Shown here piece by piece: positions 1 to 6,177 of a stretch of 6,177 nt of DNA. The translations under genes were made by a program, and so were the position numbers. The stretch is taken from positions 1 to 6,177 of the forward strand of contig CALCOW010000005.1 in the NCBI GenBank assembly GCA_937899935.1, in the 5' to 3' direction. Source of the DNA: an uncultured Phycisphaerae bacterium. Lineage in GTDB: Bacteria > Planctomycetota > Phycisphaerae > Phycisphaerales > SM1A02. Positions within the stretch are counted from its first letter, which is position 1; every line of letters starts with the position of its first letter. Under the pieces are notes generated by a model that was not told the origin of the DNA, ran no database searches, and saw nothing but the letters and a program-made list of their open reading frames with translations.

Positions 1-637
1 CCCGATCAAGAGAAGTGTGATGTCTCGGTCGTCTCTTTATTATGGGTTGCAACCAGAACCAAAGACACAGCCAGAACCACGCGCTTTGTATATTGAAAAA
101 GTAGGTATCGGTCGAAGGGGTGATACTGCTTATGGGTGGTCTTATGATGCTCGCAAAGTTATTCCTGAGATCACTGATGCTGAGCAAATTCCAGTTCGTT
201 TCTTGCCTAGCGCTCCAGCTTACGACGAGGTGACCATTCAAGATGATATCGCGACGGTGTGTTGGCATGCTTCAGTTGATGGTGATAATGATGTAGTGGG
301 TTATCGGGTTTATGTACGGAACAGGCCGCGAGGTTGGAACTACAGTTCGTTTCTTGGAGGTCATTCGGTTCAAGAGTATTGGCAGCCCGAACGTCGATGG
401 GTACCGGAAATGAAAGCGGCACTTTTTCAGCTGCCATCATCATCTACACTGGTGATTCCTACGACAGAACAATGTGTTGAAATCAAGATTCCAGCCTCTG
501 GTGCTGTATATGTCACGGTGATGCCAATCGATAAGTATCACGAAGCTTGTGGTAAGCAGCTCTATCCAATGTCTAATGAAATTTCCATTGGCCGCAATGA
601 CATGGTCAAGTCGCAAGAAGTAATGACGCCCCCATGA
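1..637 (+). CDS. Partial C-terminal part of a fibronectin type III-like protein, paralog of the next gene
   Basis: The frame is open to the left edge (codons start at base 2) and ends with TGA at 635-637. Candidate starts exist at GTG 17 and ATG 20 behind a purine-rich stretch, but I favour a gene beginning outside the window, because similarity to the downstream protein starts early (DTAYGW here, DPQYGW there) and a start at 17 would leave no export signal. Numbering from GTG 17, a fibronectin type III-like beta module spans about residues 55-192, with DGDNDVVGYRVYV at 88-100 and a closing strand near YVTVM followed by YPMSNEIS. By hand alignment, residues 88-132 match 25 of 45 positions of the downstream protein. 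The stop overlaps the next start (ATGA), so the two are probably co-translated. Whether it also carries a transglutaminase-like domain cannot be seen. Function unknown; probably a surface or periplasmic protein like its neighbour. Confidence 0.8.
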   Translation, partial: PIKRSVMSRSSLYYGLQPEPKTQPEPRALYIEKVGIGRRGDTAYGWSYDARKVIPEITDAEQIPVRFLPSAPAYDEVTIQDDIATVCWHASVDGDNDVVGYRVYVRNRPRGWNYSSFLGGHSVQEYWQPERRWVPEMKAALFQLPSSSTLVIPTTEQCVEIKIPASGAVYVTVMPIDKYHEACGKQLYPMSNEISIGRNDMVKSQEVMTPP

Positions 638-1983
638 CAACGCCTGCTCATCACAGACAGGGAAGAGCAACAGTAGTAACAGTCATCTCTGTTCTTATTA
701 TTTGCTTCGTTGTGAGCTTGTGGGCCGGCGCCTTTCATCGGAGACATGGATGGGATGAGCTTTCGACCGTGGCTTACTTGAAAGATCTGGATGTCTCCCA
801 GTTTGAAGTCTTGGGTACGAGCTATACGTCTGATCGATATTCCAGCGATCAATTTCCTGATCGCGTTAATCAATATCAGACAAATCTTGCTTATATTGCA
901 GAATTGGAAAAGCAGCTCATTGGGATTAACAGACCTCTTGTTTTAAAAACCATATTTGAAGAGGTCACTTCAGGAGCGACCACTGATATGCAGCGGCACC
1001 TTGCACTGTTGAGCTTTTTGCAACGAGTGAGTGTGAATCGAAGTGGAGTAAAACTGGTGTATTCGGATGGCCATGAGGTTTCTGATCCGTTGTTGTTGCT
1101 TGAGGCGAACATCATGAAGCCGAGGCAGGCCGCGCGGCTTGCCGTTGATCTTTTCCTCGCCGGAGGCTATCCAGCAAGACTTGTTAATCTCGATAGCCAT
1201 GTTGCAGCGGAAGTCTGGTACGAGGATGATTGGCATATCTTTGATGCAGACCTTATTGCTGGAAATGGTCTTTCGCCTATAGCTACCGATAGCAGCATTC
1301 CATCAATTGTTGAATTGGCTGAGCATCCCGAGTGGATCGATGTCTTACCTCATCGCTTTGAGCTCGTGGATACCGGACTTCCAAAAATAAATGGAAGCCA
1401 AGTTGGCTCTTGGAATTACTTTCGAGAAGTAGACAATGCTGGGCGCAGTTATGAGCGAAAGTTCCACTATGTAACACCACTCGACCCACAGTATGGCTGG
1501 GGCAAGACCTACAAAGATGATGCGGACTGGACTCCCACAGAGCAGATCTCTCGCTTTCAGCCAGGTATGGTCAGGTTCAAAAAGATAACTATTGAAAAGA
1601 ATGGCGCCAGTAAAATCGCAAATGTCACGATTGCATGGAAGCCTGCAAAAGATAATGACAACGACTTGTTAGGTTATCGAGTCTATGTCGCTACACAGAG
1701 CCGTGGTTGGTACTACAGTTCCTTTTATGGCGCACCAAAGACATTGAAATATTGGAGTAGTGAGTCCGGATGGCGTCCAGAAATGTATGACCAGCAATAC
1801 CAATTGCCTCCTCATGACATCGAAATTGAAACTACTGAAGAGTCACATGTAGAACTCGCGCTCCGTCTCGGCAAGAGCTACTTTATTACGGTCATGGCAT
1901 TCGATCGCTATCATGACGAGATTGGCCGAGAGCTATATCTCATGTCAAATGAGTTACGGATAGATCTCGACAGTAGCAACTAG
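634..1983 (+). CDS. Membrane-anchored transglutaminase-like protein lacking the catalytic Cys, with C-terminal fibronectin type III-like module
   Basis: This complete 449-residue protein has three parts. Residues 12-34 form one hydrophobic segment flanked by basic residues (HHRQGR before, HRRH after), suggesting an N-terminal anchor with the rest outside the cytoplasm. Residues about 105-212 resemble a transglutaminase-like (cysteine-protease fold) core: a helix ending in GGYPARLV, then SHVAAEVWY and WHIFDAD, which supply the expected His (H189) and Asp (D204). The usual Cys, 15 residues before the Gly of G-x-P-A-R, is Pro163, so the classical triad is broken and catalysis is doubtful. Residues about 308-445 are a fibronectin type III-like module homologous to that of the upstream gene. 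The ATG overlaps the upstream TGA, and there is only a weak purine stretch (AAGAAG, 13 nt away), so translation is probably coupled. The family is not identified. A structural or binding role is inference. Confidence 0.88.
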   Translation: MTTPAHHRQGRATVVTVISVLIICFVVSLWAGAFHRRHGWDELSTVAYLKDLDVSQFEVLGTSYTSDRYSSDQFPDRVNQYQTNLAYIAELEKQLIGINRPLVLKTIFEEVTSGATTDMQRHLALLSFLQRVSVNRSGVKLVYSDGHEVSDPLLLLEANIMKPRQAARLAVDLFLAGGYPARLVNLDSHVAAEVWYEDDWHIFDADLIAGNGLSPIATDSSIPSIVELAEHPEWIDVLPHRFELVDTGLPKINGSQVGSWNYFREVDNAGRSYERKFHYVTPLDPQYGWGKTYKDDADWTPTEQISRFQPGMVRFKKITIEKNGASKIANVTIAWKPAKDNDNDLLGYRVYVATQSRGWYYSSFYGAPKTLKYWSSESGWRPEMYDQQYQLPPHDIEIETTEESHVELALRLGKSYFITVMAFDRYHDEIGRELYLMSNELRIDLDSSN

Positions 1984-1993
1984 TTGAAGATTG

Positions 1994-3442
1994 TTAAAGC
2001 AATGGACTTACTGTGCCCGCCGCATTATCGATGATGCGGCGCCAGAATGGGCGAGCTTCCCACTCTCTGAGATTGATCAAGTTGCTGCTGTCTATATAAG
2101 ACTGCTGTAAGAACCTCAATTCACTGGCAAAATCCGTGTCATAAACGAGCATGCTTACCTCGAGATTCAACTCGAAGCTACGGCGGTCTAGATTGGCTGA
2201 TGTCACTAAGGCCAATTGCTTGTCAACAGAAACAGTCTTGGCATGTAAGAGTCCTTTGGTATATTCGCGAATACGCACATTCGATTCAAGAAGACTCAGG
2301 TAGTAGCTTCTGCTGGCCGCACTAACAAGGCGAGAGTCGTTGCGTTTTGGAACCACAAGTGTTGTTTTGACACCACGCCGACCCGCGGTGCAAAGTGCGG
2401 CAACTGTCGGTTGATCAGGCACGAAATAGGGTGTTGTTAATATGAGCTCATCATTCGCTAAGTGCATGAGCGTAATGATGAGTTGCGACATCGCATCATT
2501 TTCTGAGTTAGGTCCAGTGCCAAGTATTTGCGCAATGACATTTGAAGATGGATGGATAGTGGGGTGTATATCAAGCAATTCAAGAAGTGAATCTCCAGTT
2601 TCAAGAAACCAATCCTCTATAAAAATTTTCTGAAGGTCTCTCGCGACTGGACCCATGAGTCGCACCGTTGCATCAACCCACGGTGCGAATTTTGGCTTAA
2701 TAGCAAACGACGCACTGGCTAGATTGTGACTTCCTGTATAAGCAATTTGGCCGTCAATGACCGCTATCTTGCGGTGATTTCGGAGATCGAAGCGTCCGGC
2801 AACTGCGCGAATTAGATTCGTTGGCAGGGCTTCACAGACGTGTACGCCTGCTTCTCTCATCTTGTCTGGAAGCTCTGATTTTAGGAATTGGCGACTACCA
2901 AGAGAATCAACAAGAAGTCTGCATGTAATGCCCCGCTCTGCGGCTTGTATCATCGCTTGGGCCACGGCTTGGCCACTCTCGTCATCCAGAAAAATATAGG
3001 TAAGTATGTTGACGTGATGGCTTGATTGTCCGATGTCATGCACCAGCGAAGTAACCATTTCAGCGGTGTCATTAATGAGGCGCATCGTATTGCCTGCTTG
3101 GGGTTCATATCCTGAGACCGCCTCAGCAAGATGAGCAATAGATTCGAGGCGAGGTGACAAATCAGCATGGCTCGCACGAATGAGACTGGCAGAATGCAAG
3201 GGTGATGCGTGTAATTGCTGGAGAATTTTTGCTTGCCGGCGGATCCGGCGTGAGCTGAGCCAGGGTTCTCCAAAGAGAAAATAGATGACTGGTCCCACAA
3301 AGGGTGCCACAATAATGACAATGATCCACGTTAGGGTTGAGTTGGGTCTCGCATGTCGACGGCCGAGGATGTAAGCAATAGTGGCAAGATCGAATAGAAC
3401 TTCGAACAATAAAAGGCCATTAATAATGAGACTGGCAGTCAT
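1994..3442 (-). CDS. cls: Cardiolipin synthase, phospholipase D superfamily
   Basis: The 482-residue protein has the full ClsA-type layout and a length close to E. coli ClsA. Two N-terminal hydrophobic segments (about 4-27 and 36-57) form the membrane-anchoring PLDc_N region, ending in FGEPW. Two HKD motifs follow: H223-x-K225-x4-D230 with GSHN at 237-240, and H400-x-K402-x4-D407 with SANLD at 415-419. Both are intact, so the enzyme should be active. Family members condense phosphatidylglycerol with another phospholipid to make cardiolipin at the inner membrane; substrate preference cannot be read here. The ATG overlaps the TGA of the upstream VTT gene by four bases (ATGA), and AAGGAG lies 10 nt before the start. 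The gene converges on the plus-strand pair, with 10 nt between stop codons. A general PLD-family phosphatidyltransferase is the only real alternative. Confidence 0.95.
   Translation of the reverse strand: MTASLIINGLLLFEVLFDLATIAYILGRRHARPNSTLTWIIVIIVAPFVGPVIYFLFGEPWLSSRRIRRQAKILQQLHASPLHSASLIRASHADLSPRLESIAHLAEAVSGYEPQAGNTMRLINDTAEMVTSLVHDIGQSSHHVNILTYIFLDDESGQAVAQAMIQAAERGITCRLLVDSLGSRQFLKSELPDKMREAGVHVCEALPTNLIRAVAGRFDLRNHRKIAVIDGQIAYTGSHNLASASFAIKPKFAPWVDATVRLMGPVARDLQKIFIEDWFLETGDSLLELLDIHPTIHPSSNVIAQILGTGPNSENDAMSQLIITLMHLANDELILTTPYFVPDQPTVAALCTAGRRGVKTTLVVPKRNDSRLVSAASRSYYLSLLESNVRIREYTKGLLHAKTVSVDKQLALVTSANLDRRSFELNLEVSMLVYDTDFASELRFLQQSYIDSSNLINLREWEARPFWRRIIDNAAGTVSPLL
2018..2041. 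repeat. Inverted repeat (8-bp stem, 8-nt loop) at the convergent gene ends
   Basis: CGCCGCAT and ATGCGGCG flank an eight-base loop. The repeat lies inside the last codons of cls and 35 nt past the stop of the plus-strand transglutaminase-like gene. No T run follows on either strand, so it is not a standard intrinsic terminator. It could still slow transcription at the convergent junction, or be a by-product of the coding sequence (it encodes part of IIDNAAG). Confidence 0.4.
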
Positions 3443-4251
3443 GCCTCTGTTTCTCCTTGCTGAACTAAACGCTCAAGGGCCTTTTGTGAAATGCCAGCAA
3501 TAATCATTAGAACAATAACTAGTATTGCAGCTCCAACTAAGAATACGACGAGGCCAGGACCACTCTTAATGAAATCCTGTATGTCGCGGACTTCCTCGCC
3601 AGTTGAAACAGCGGTGGCTTGAGAAGCAAGTGTTGCGAAAGTGACAAAAACTATTGAACGCGGCATCATGCCTAATACGGTGCCACATACATATGGTAGT
3701 AAACGCACGCCACAGGATGCCATTACTAAGTTGCTCACTGCGAAAGGTGCATTTGGTGGTATTCTTAGGAGTGTTACAAGTCCAAATGTGCGCCAATCAC
3801 TGCGGCCAATAAGGGCACTCCTAATGACGCGAGCTTTTGGATAACGGTTGATAAGATGATCAATACGTTGGCGTGCAACAAGGCGGCTAATTCCGTAGCC
3901 AATTAAAGCGCCGCCTGTGAAACCAGCAATGGTGCCGATTGATCCCCAGGTGATGCCCCAGACCCAACCAGCAAGCACTGCCTGCGCGTAGGTCGGCAGT
4001 AAGCCAAGTCCGGACGTAATCATAAAAATGACAATGAATAGAACGAAGCCACCAGTGCCTTGTGAATCGAGGAACTCAGATACGGGGGCCAGTGCAGATA
4101 GCAGCCATAAGCCAGCCGTTGCTGGCAGGATGACCCACAATACGGCCAGAATACTCGCTGGTCCCGCTTCAAACGCAAGTTTGACGGCGGACCGCCAAAG
4201 TGAAGGTGGTGGGCTGTCTGGAGGCTCAGATCTTAATTCTGGCTTGACCAT
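3439..4251 (-). CDS. VTT-domain (TVP38/TMEM64, DedA superfamily) inner-membrane protein
   Basis: This 270-residue polytopic membrane protein has hydrophobic segments near residues 31-54, 67-88, 92-125, 156-170, 186-208 and 233-254. The VTT signature is visible: a Gly-rich stretch with GWVWG at 95-99 and GALIGYG at 114-120, then RIPPNAPFAVSN at 163-174, and YVCGTVLGMMPRSI at 187-200. These match the R-x-P-x2-P-F-x3-N and G-x3-G-x2-P pattern of TVP38/TMEM64 proteins. Relatives are implicated in moving lipids or lipid carriers across membranes, but the substrate of this branch is not established. An in-frame TGA lies seven codons upstream and no start codon lies between, so ATG 4251 is the most upstream start; AGGTG about 11 nt before it is a modest ribosome site. 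The N-terminal 20 residues are Pro-rich and probably cytoplasmic. The stop overlaps the cardiolipin synthase start, implying a joint role in phospholipid handling. Confidence 0.92.
   Translation of the reverse strand: MVKPELRSEPPDSPPPSLWRSAVKLAFEAGPASILAVLWVILPATAGLWLLSALAPVSEFLDSQGTGGFVLFIVIFMITSGLGLLPTYAQAVLAGWVWGITWGSIGTIAGFTGGALIGYGISRLVARQRIDHLINRYPKARVIRSALIGRSDWRTFGLVTLLRIPPNAPFAVSNLVMASCGVRLLPYVCGTVLGMMPRSIVFVTFATLASQATAVSTGEEVRDIQDFIKSGPGLVVFLVGAAILVIVLMIIAGISQKALERLVQQGETEA
3453..3458 (-). promoter_or_regulatory. Ribosome binding site for the cardiolipin synthase gene
   Basis: On the minus strand AAGGAG lies 10 nt before the cls ATG, inside the last codons of the VTT gene. It supports the ATG at 3442 as the start despite the four-base overlap with the upstream gene, and suggests that translation uses both coupling and its own ribosome site. 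Confidence 0.65.
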
Positions 4252-4309
4252 TAAGGACGTGTCACCTGCTCACGCTGACCAAAAGTTGTGCAGACCTCTA
4301 GACGGTGGT

Positions 4310-4897
4310 TTACCACGTGATATCCCAAACGATTGGGTGGCCACCTGCTCGAATCAGATCGAGTGGTATGTTCAGAGTAACTGTTTGTTTTTCGATACTG
4401 GGGCTGAGTCCTAACACGACTGATTCGGCGACTCCGCAGCTGATAGGTTTTTTGGCAAGATTCAATACGATCTTGACTGAGTTCATTGATAAAGTGCCAA
4501 CACTTGTTTTCTTGACATTATCTTTCAGTGTAGCTCGGTCCTTAGTATCAAAGACCGTTAACAAGGTTGGCCACACTACATCAGCGCCGCGTGGTAATTC
4601 GACGCGAAGAAAACCATGGTCTTTCATTTCAAATGTCACTTCGCCGAATTTCAACGAAGAGAGTTGCTGAAAGCTGCCTTTGGTCACAACCAGTGAAGCA
4701 CTGGAGTCCCAGTTCACGCCTTGAATATCTGAGGCACTGGCATCCGTAGATGAATTCATCACCCGTACCACCGTCAGATCGCCGGAGCCATCAGCCTTTA
4801 GGCTGATCTCGATTGATCCGATGTCGGTGTCATCGCATCCGCCAATAGCGAGGAGGCACCCAATGAGTGTACATACGAAAAGGAATTGCTTAACCAC
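4310..4897 (-). CDS. Small predicted lipoprotein of unknown family
   Basis: This 195-residue protein starts with a lipoprotein signal peptide: lysine at position 3, a hydrophobic core, and the lipobox I-G-G-C with the lipidated cysteine at residue 21, followed by two Asp residues. The mature part of about 175 residues has no transmembrane segment and alternates polar and hydrophobic residues, suggesting mostly beta structure. It contains ADGSGDLTVV just after the anchor and ends in IVWDITW. I do not recognise the family; the layout (lipobox, then a strand with a D-G-S/T turn) loosely recalls LppM-like lipoproteins, which is only a weak suggestion. The start is GTG at 4895-4897, supported by AGGAG nine bases upstream. 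The VTT-Cls pair begins 58 nt downstream on the same strand with no clear terminator between, so it may be the first gene of that operon. Confidence 0.82.
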   Translation of the reverse strand: MVKQFLFVCTLIGCLLAIGGCDDTDIGSIEISLKADGSGDLTVVRVMNSSTDASASDIQGVNWDSSASLVVTKGSFQQLSSLKFGEVTFEMKDHGFLRVELPRGADVVWPTLLTVFDTKDRATLKDNVKKTSVGTLSMNSVKIVLNLAKKPISCGVAESVVLGLSPSIEKQTVTLNIPLDLIRAGGHPIVWDITW

Positions 4898-4906
4898 TAT
4901 CTATAT

Positions 4907-4911
4907 CTCCT
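4907..4911 (-). promoter_or_regulatory. Ribosome binding site deciding the GTG start of the lipoprotein gene
   Basis: AGGAG on the minus strand is followed by nine bases and then GTG at 4895-4897. No ATG lies near it in frame, and the signal peptide begins directly at this GTG, so the site supports a GTG start. Confidence 0.7.
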
Positions 4912-4965
4912 GACAAGGTGCCACGTTTCAGCTCAAGGCGCGGTCGTCCAAACTCTGTCAGGTCG

Positions 4966-4994
4966 ATTTCACTGTCTCGGGGTGCTTACGTCAA
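4966..4994 (-). promoter_or_regulatory. Candidate sigma70-type promoter for the lipoprotein / VTT / cls operon
   Basis: On the minus strand TTGACG (4989-4994) is followed by a 17-base spacer and TGAAAT (4966-4971), which match the -35 consensus at five of six and the -10 consensus at four of six positions. It lies in the 137-nt gap between the GH16 stop and the lipoprotein start and would give a leader of about 60 nt. The gap shows no convincing stem-plus-T-run terminator after the GH16 gene. Such matches arise by chance and the consensus is borrowed from other bacteria, so confidence is low. Confidence 0.33.
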
Positions 4995-5034
4995 GTGGGC
5001 CCGATCCCCAGCCATTGAGATGAGTTCCGTGCGG

Positions 5035-6177
5035 CTATTCTGAGCAGAATTGCCCGAAGTTAATCAGAAAAATCGAGAAATCAGCAATATCGACGATGCC
5101 ACTGTCATCGATATCAGCAAAGGCGTTTTCTGTTCCCCAAGCAACCAGAAAATAGCTGAAGTCAGCAACGCCAACTTGGCCATCTTCATTTATGTCGCAT
5201 CGGCATATTTGACTGATTGGATCGATCGGATCGGGGTATAAATCAGGTGACGCCCAGGCGAGGTTGGGTACGGTCTCGGATTCCCAAGAATCTCTTGGAT
5301 CTAAAAATGGGGTGATCTTTACAGAAGCAATGTAGAGAGCGGTGGTATCAAAGTTCGGTGACCCCGCCCAGCCTACATGGTCACCGTAGCCAGAAGCGGG
5401 AAACCACACGCCGAGCCAGAAGCGTGCTGCACGAAAAGGCACGTTGCCTTGTCCAAATGGGGCGTCTCTTAACTCGTCAATGAGAAGGCCATCAAAATAC
5501 CAGCGTACGTAACCAGTGTTATTGGGATCTCTTGTATCGCCTTCATCACCAAGGTCGGCGCCGCTATGCCATTCAATGGTGTAGGTGTGGTATTTCCCAT
5601 CGAGACTCTCTTGAGCGAGGTCAAGTATGTTTTGGTTGATATCACGTAGAACACGGCGACCTTTGTGCTCGCCGCCTTCTCCACCAAACTGTCCGCCCCA
5701 ACTATTCGTTCTCGCATTGGTGAATGCAATTTCAGCGGGGTCGAGTCCAAATGCTTCTGCATCGCTATCGCCCCCTTGTAGATCGGTAGGAAACTCCCAA
5801 TCGATTTCGGTATTGCGACGAGGATTTGGCTCATGCCAATAGCCGGGTTGACTCGGGTAATAATCGATGTAGTGAAAGGGCCAAAAGGCGGTACAAACGC
5901 CGAGTTCTGGTGCCACTTTTGCACGTACTTCATAGCGGCCGGATGCGAAGTATTGTCGCGTTGCAATAGCGGCGCCGACGCGGGTGTTTCGGCCATTGTG
6001 AGTCACTGGGCCAGTGTAGTCATCACCATTGGCGGCAAGTCGGAGTGCTTTGATAGGTCTTCCGTGATCAATGTCGTCAACCAATGTGATATTTTCAGGA
6101 CTCACGCCACCGTTGTCACCGCACCAGGCTTTGGATGAGACCAGCCAGTGTTCCGGTGATAGTTGTCCCGATGAAAA
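5035..6177 (-). CDS. Secreted GH16 beta-glucanase/galactanase-like glycoside hydrolase with C-terminal dockerin-like repeat (N terminus cut by window edge)
   Basis: The frame stays open to the right edge, giving 380 visible residues. A GTG at 6103-6105 could start a shorter form, but the 24 codons before it (with EHW, AWCGDNGG) look like the normal first strands of a GH16 domain, so the true start and any signal peptide lie outside. Residues about 1-290 are the GH16 jelly roll; FASGRYEVRAKV is a typical strand, and EIDWE at 124-128 (bases 5794-5808) gives the nucleophile Glu, helper Asp and acid/base Glu in the ExDxE spacing of lichenase-type members. Later strands include YTIEW and VRWYFDG. 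The tail holds two 12-residue calcium loops, at residues 328-339 (D-x-N-x-D-G) and 355-366 (D-x-D-x-S-G), each ending in Asp, with cysteines at 325, 327 and 378. It probably hydrolyses an extracellular beta-glucan or algal galactan; the substrate cannot be called. Confidence 0.93.
   Translation of the reverse strand, partial: FSSGQLSPEHWLVSSKAWCGDNGGVSPENITLVDDIDHGRPIKALRLAANGDDYTGPVTHNGRNTRVGAAIATRQYFASGRYEVRAKVAPELGVCTAFWPFHYIDYYPSQPGYWHEPNPRRNTEIDWEFPTDLQGGDSDAEAFGLDPAEIAFTNARTNSWGGQFGGEGGEHKGRRVLRDINQNILDLAQESLDGKYHTYTIEWHSGADLGDEGDTRDPNNTGYVRWYFDGLLIDELRDAPFGQGNVPFRAARFWLGVWFPASGYGDHVGWAGSPNFDTTALYIASVKITPFLDPRDSWESETVPNLAWASPDLYPDPIDPISQICRCDINEDGQVGVADFSYFLVAWGTENAFADIDDSGIVDIADFSIFLINFGQFCSE

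Noticed and set aside
562..873. A 103-codon minus-strand open frame at the junction of the two paralogs
   Set aside because: It is antisense to the ATGA-linked genes, whose homology to each other confirms the plus-strand reading.
2950..3321. A 123-codon minus-strand open frame overlapping cls
   Set aside because: It is the alternative frame of the cardiolipin synthase N-terminal half, which is intact, so there is no need to invoke a frameshift.
4028..4414. A 128-codon plus-strand open frame across the VTT start and lipoprotein end
   Set aside because: It is antisense to two supported genes, and its composition is irregular with no family signature.
4996..5010. TGGG...CCCA hairpin after the GH16 stop as a terminator
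   Set aside because: The stem is only four base pairs with no following T run on the minus strand.
5469..5996. A 175-codon open frame on the minus strand, in another frame of the GH16 gene
   Set aside because: It lies inside the strongly supported GH16 coding sequence, shows no recognisable domain and has no convincing ribosome site; it is a frame shadow.
6103..6105. GTG as the true start of the GH16 gene
   Set aside because: The 24 codons before it remain open and look like GH16 N-terminal strands (tryptophans and GDNGG), and a secreted enzyme needs a signal peptide that must lie further upstream.
1..6177. CRISPR array, tRNA, transposase or phage genes
   Set aside because: No spaced direct repeats, tRNA-like folds or recognisable mobility proteins were seen on either strand.

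Overview
The window holds six protein-coding genes, two of them cut by the window edges. The best taxonomic hint is the last gene: a secreted glycoside hydrolase family 16 enzyme ending in a pair of dockerin-like calcium loops (DxNxDGxxxxxD type). That architecture is common in Planctomycetota, especially Phycisphaerae-like marine lineages. I read the source as a probable planctomycete or close relative; this is inference from protein architecture, not from a marker gene. Base composition looks moderate (roughly half G+C by eye), and the window is densely coded. I saw no rRNA, tRNA, CRISPR array or mobile-element gene.

Left part, plus strand (1-1983): two tandem paralogous genes joined by an ATGA stop/start overlap. 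The first is visible only as its C-terminal part. The second is complete: an N-terminal membrane anchor, a transglutaminase-like domain that keeps the His and Asp positions but lacks the catalytic Cys, and a C-terminal fibronectin type III-like module. The C-terminal modules of the two proteins are clearly homologous. Function unknown; both are probably anchored envelope proteins.

Middle part, minus strand (1994-4897, transcribed right to left): a small lipoprotein of unknown family, then a VTT-domain (TVP38/TMEM64, DedA-superfamily) membrane protein, then a cardiolipin synthase with two HKD motifs. The last two overlap by ATGA, so they are almost certainly co-translated and point to a shared role in membrane phospholipid synthesis or distribution. 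The lipoprotein lies 58 nt upstream of the VTT gene and may head the same operon; a candidate sigma70-type promoter lies in front of it. The cardiolipin synthase gene converges with the plus-strand pair, leaving only 10 nt between stop codons.

Right part, minus strand (5035-6177): a GH16 enzyme with a lichenase-like EIDWE active site and a C-terminal dockerin-like tail, cut at its N terminus by the window edge. It is separated by 137 nt from the lipoprotein gene and looks functionally independent of the membrane-lipid genes.

The most unusual items are the cysteine-less transglutaminase-like protein with its tandem paralog, and the unidentified lipoprotein in front of the VTT-Cls pair. Nothing here proves a new defence or mobile system.
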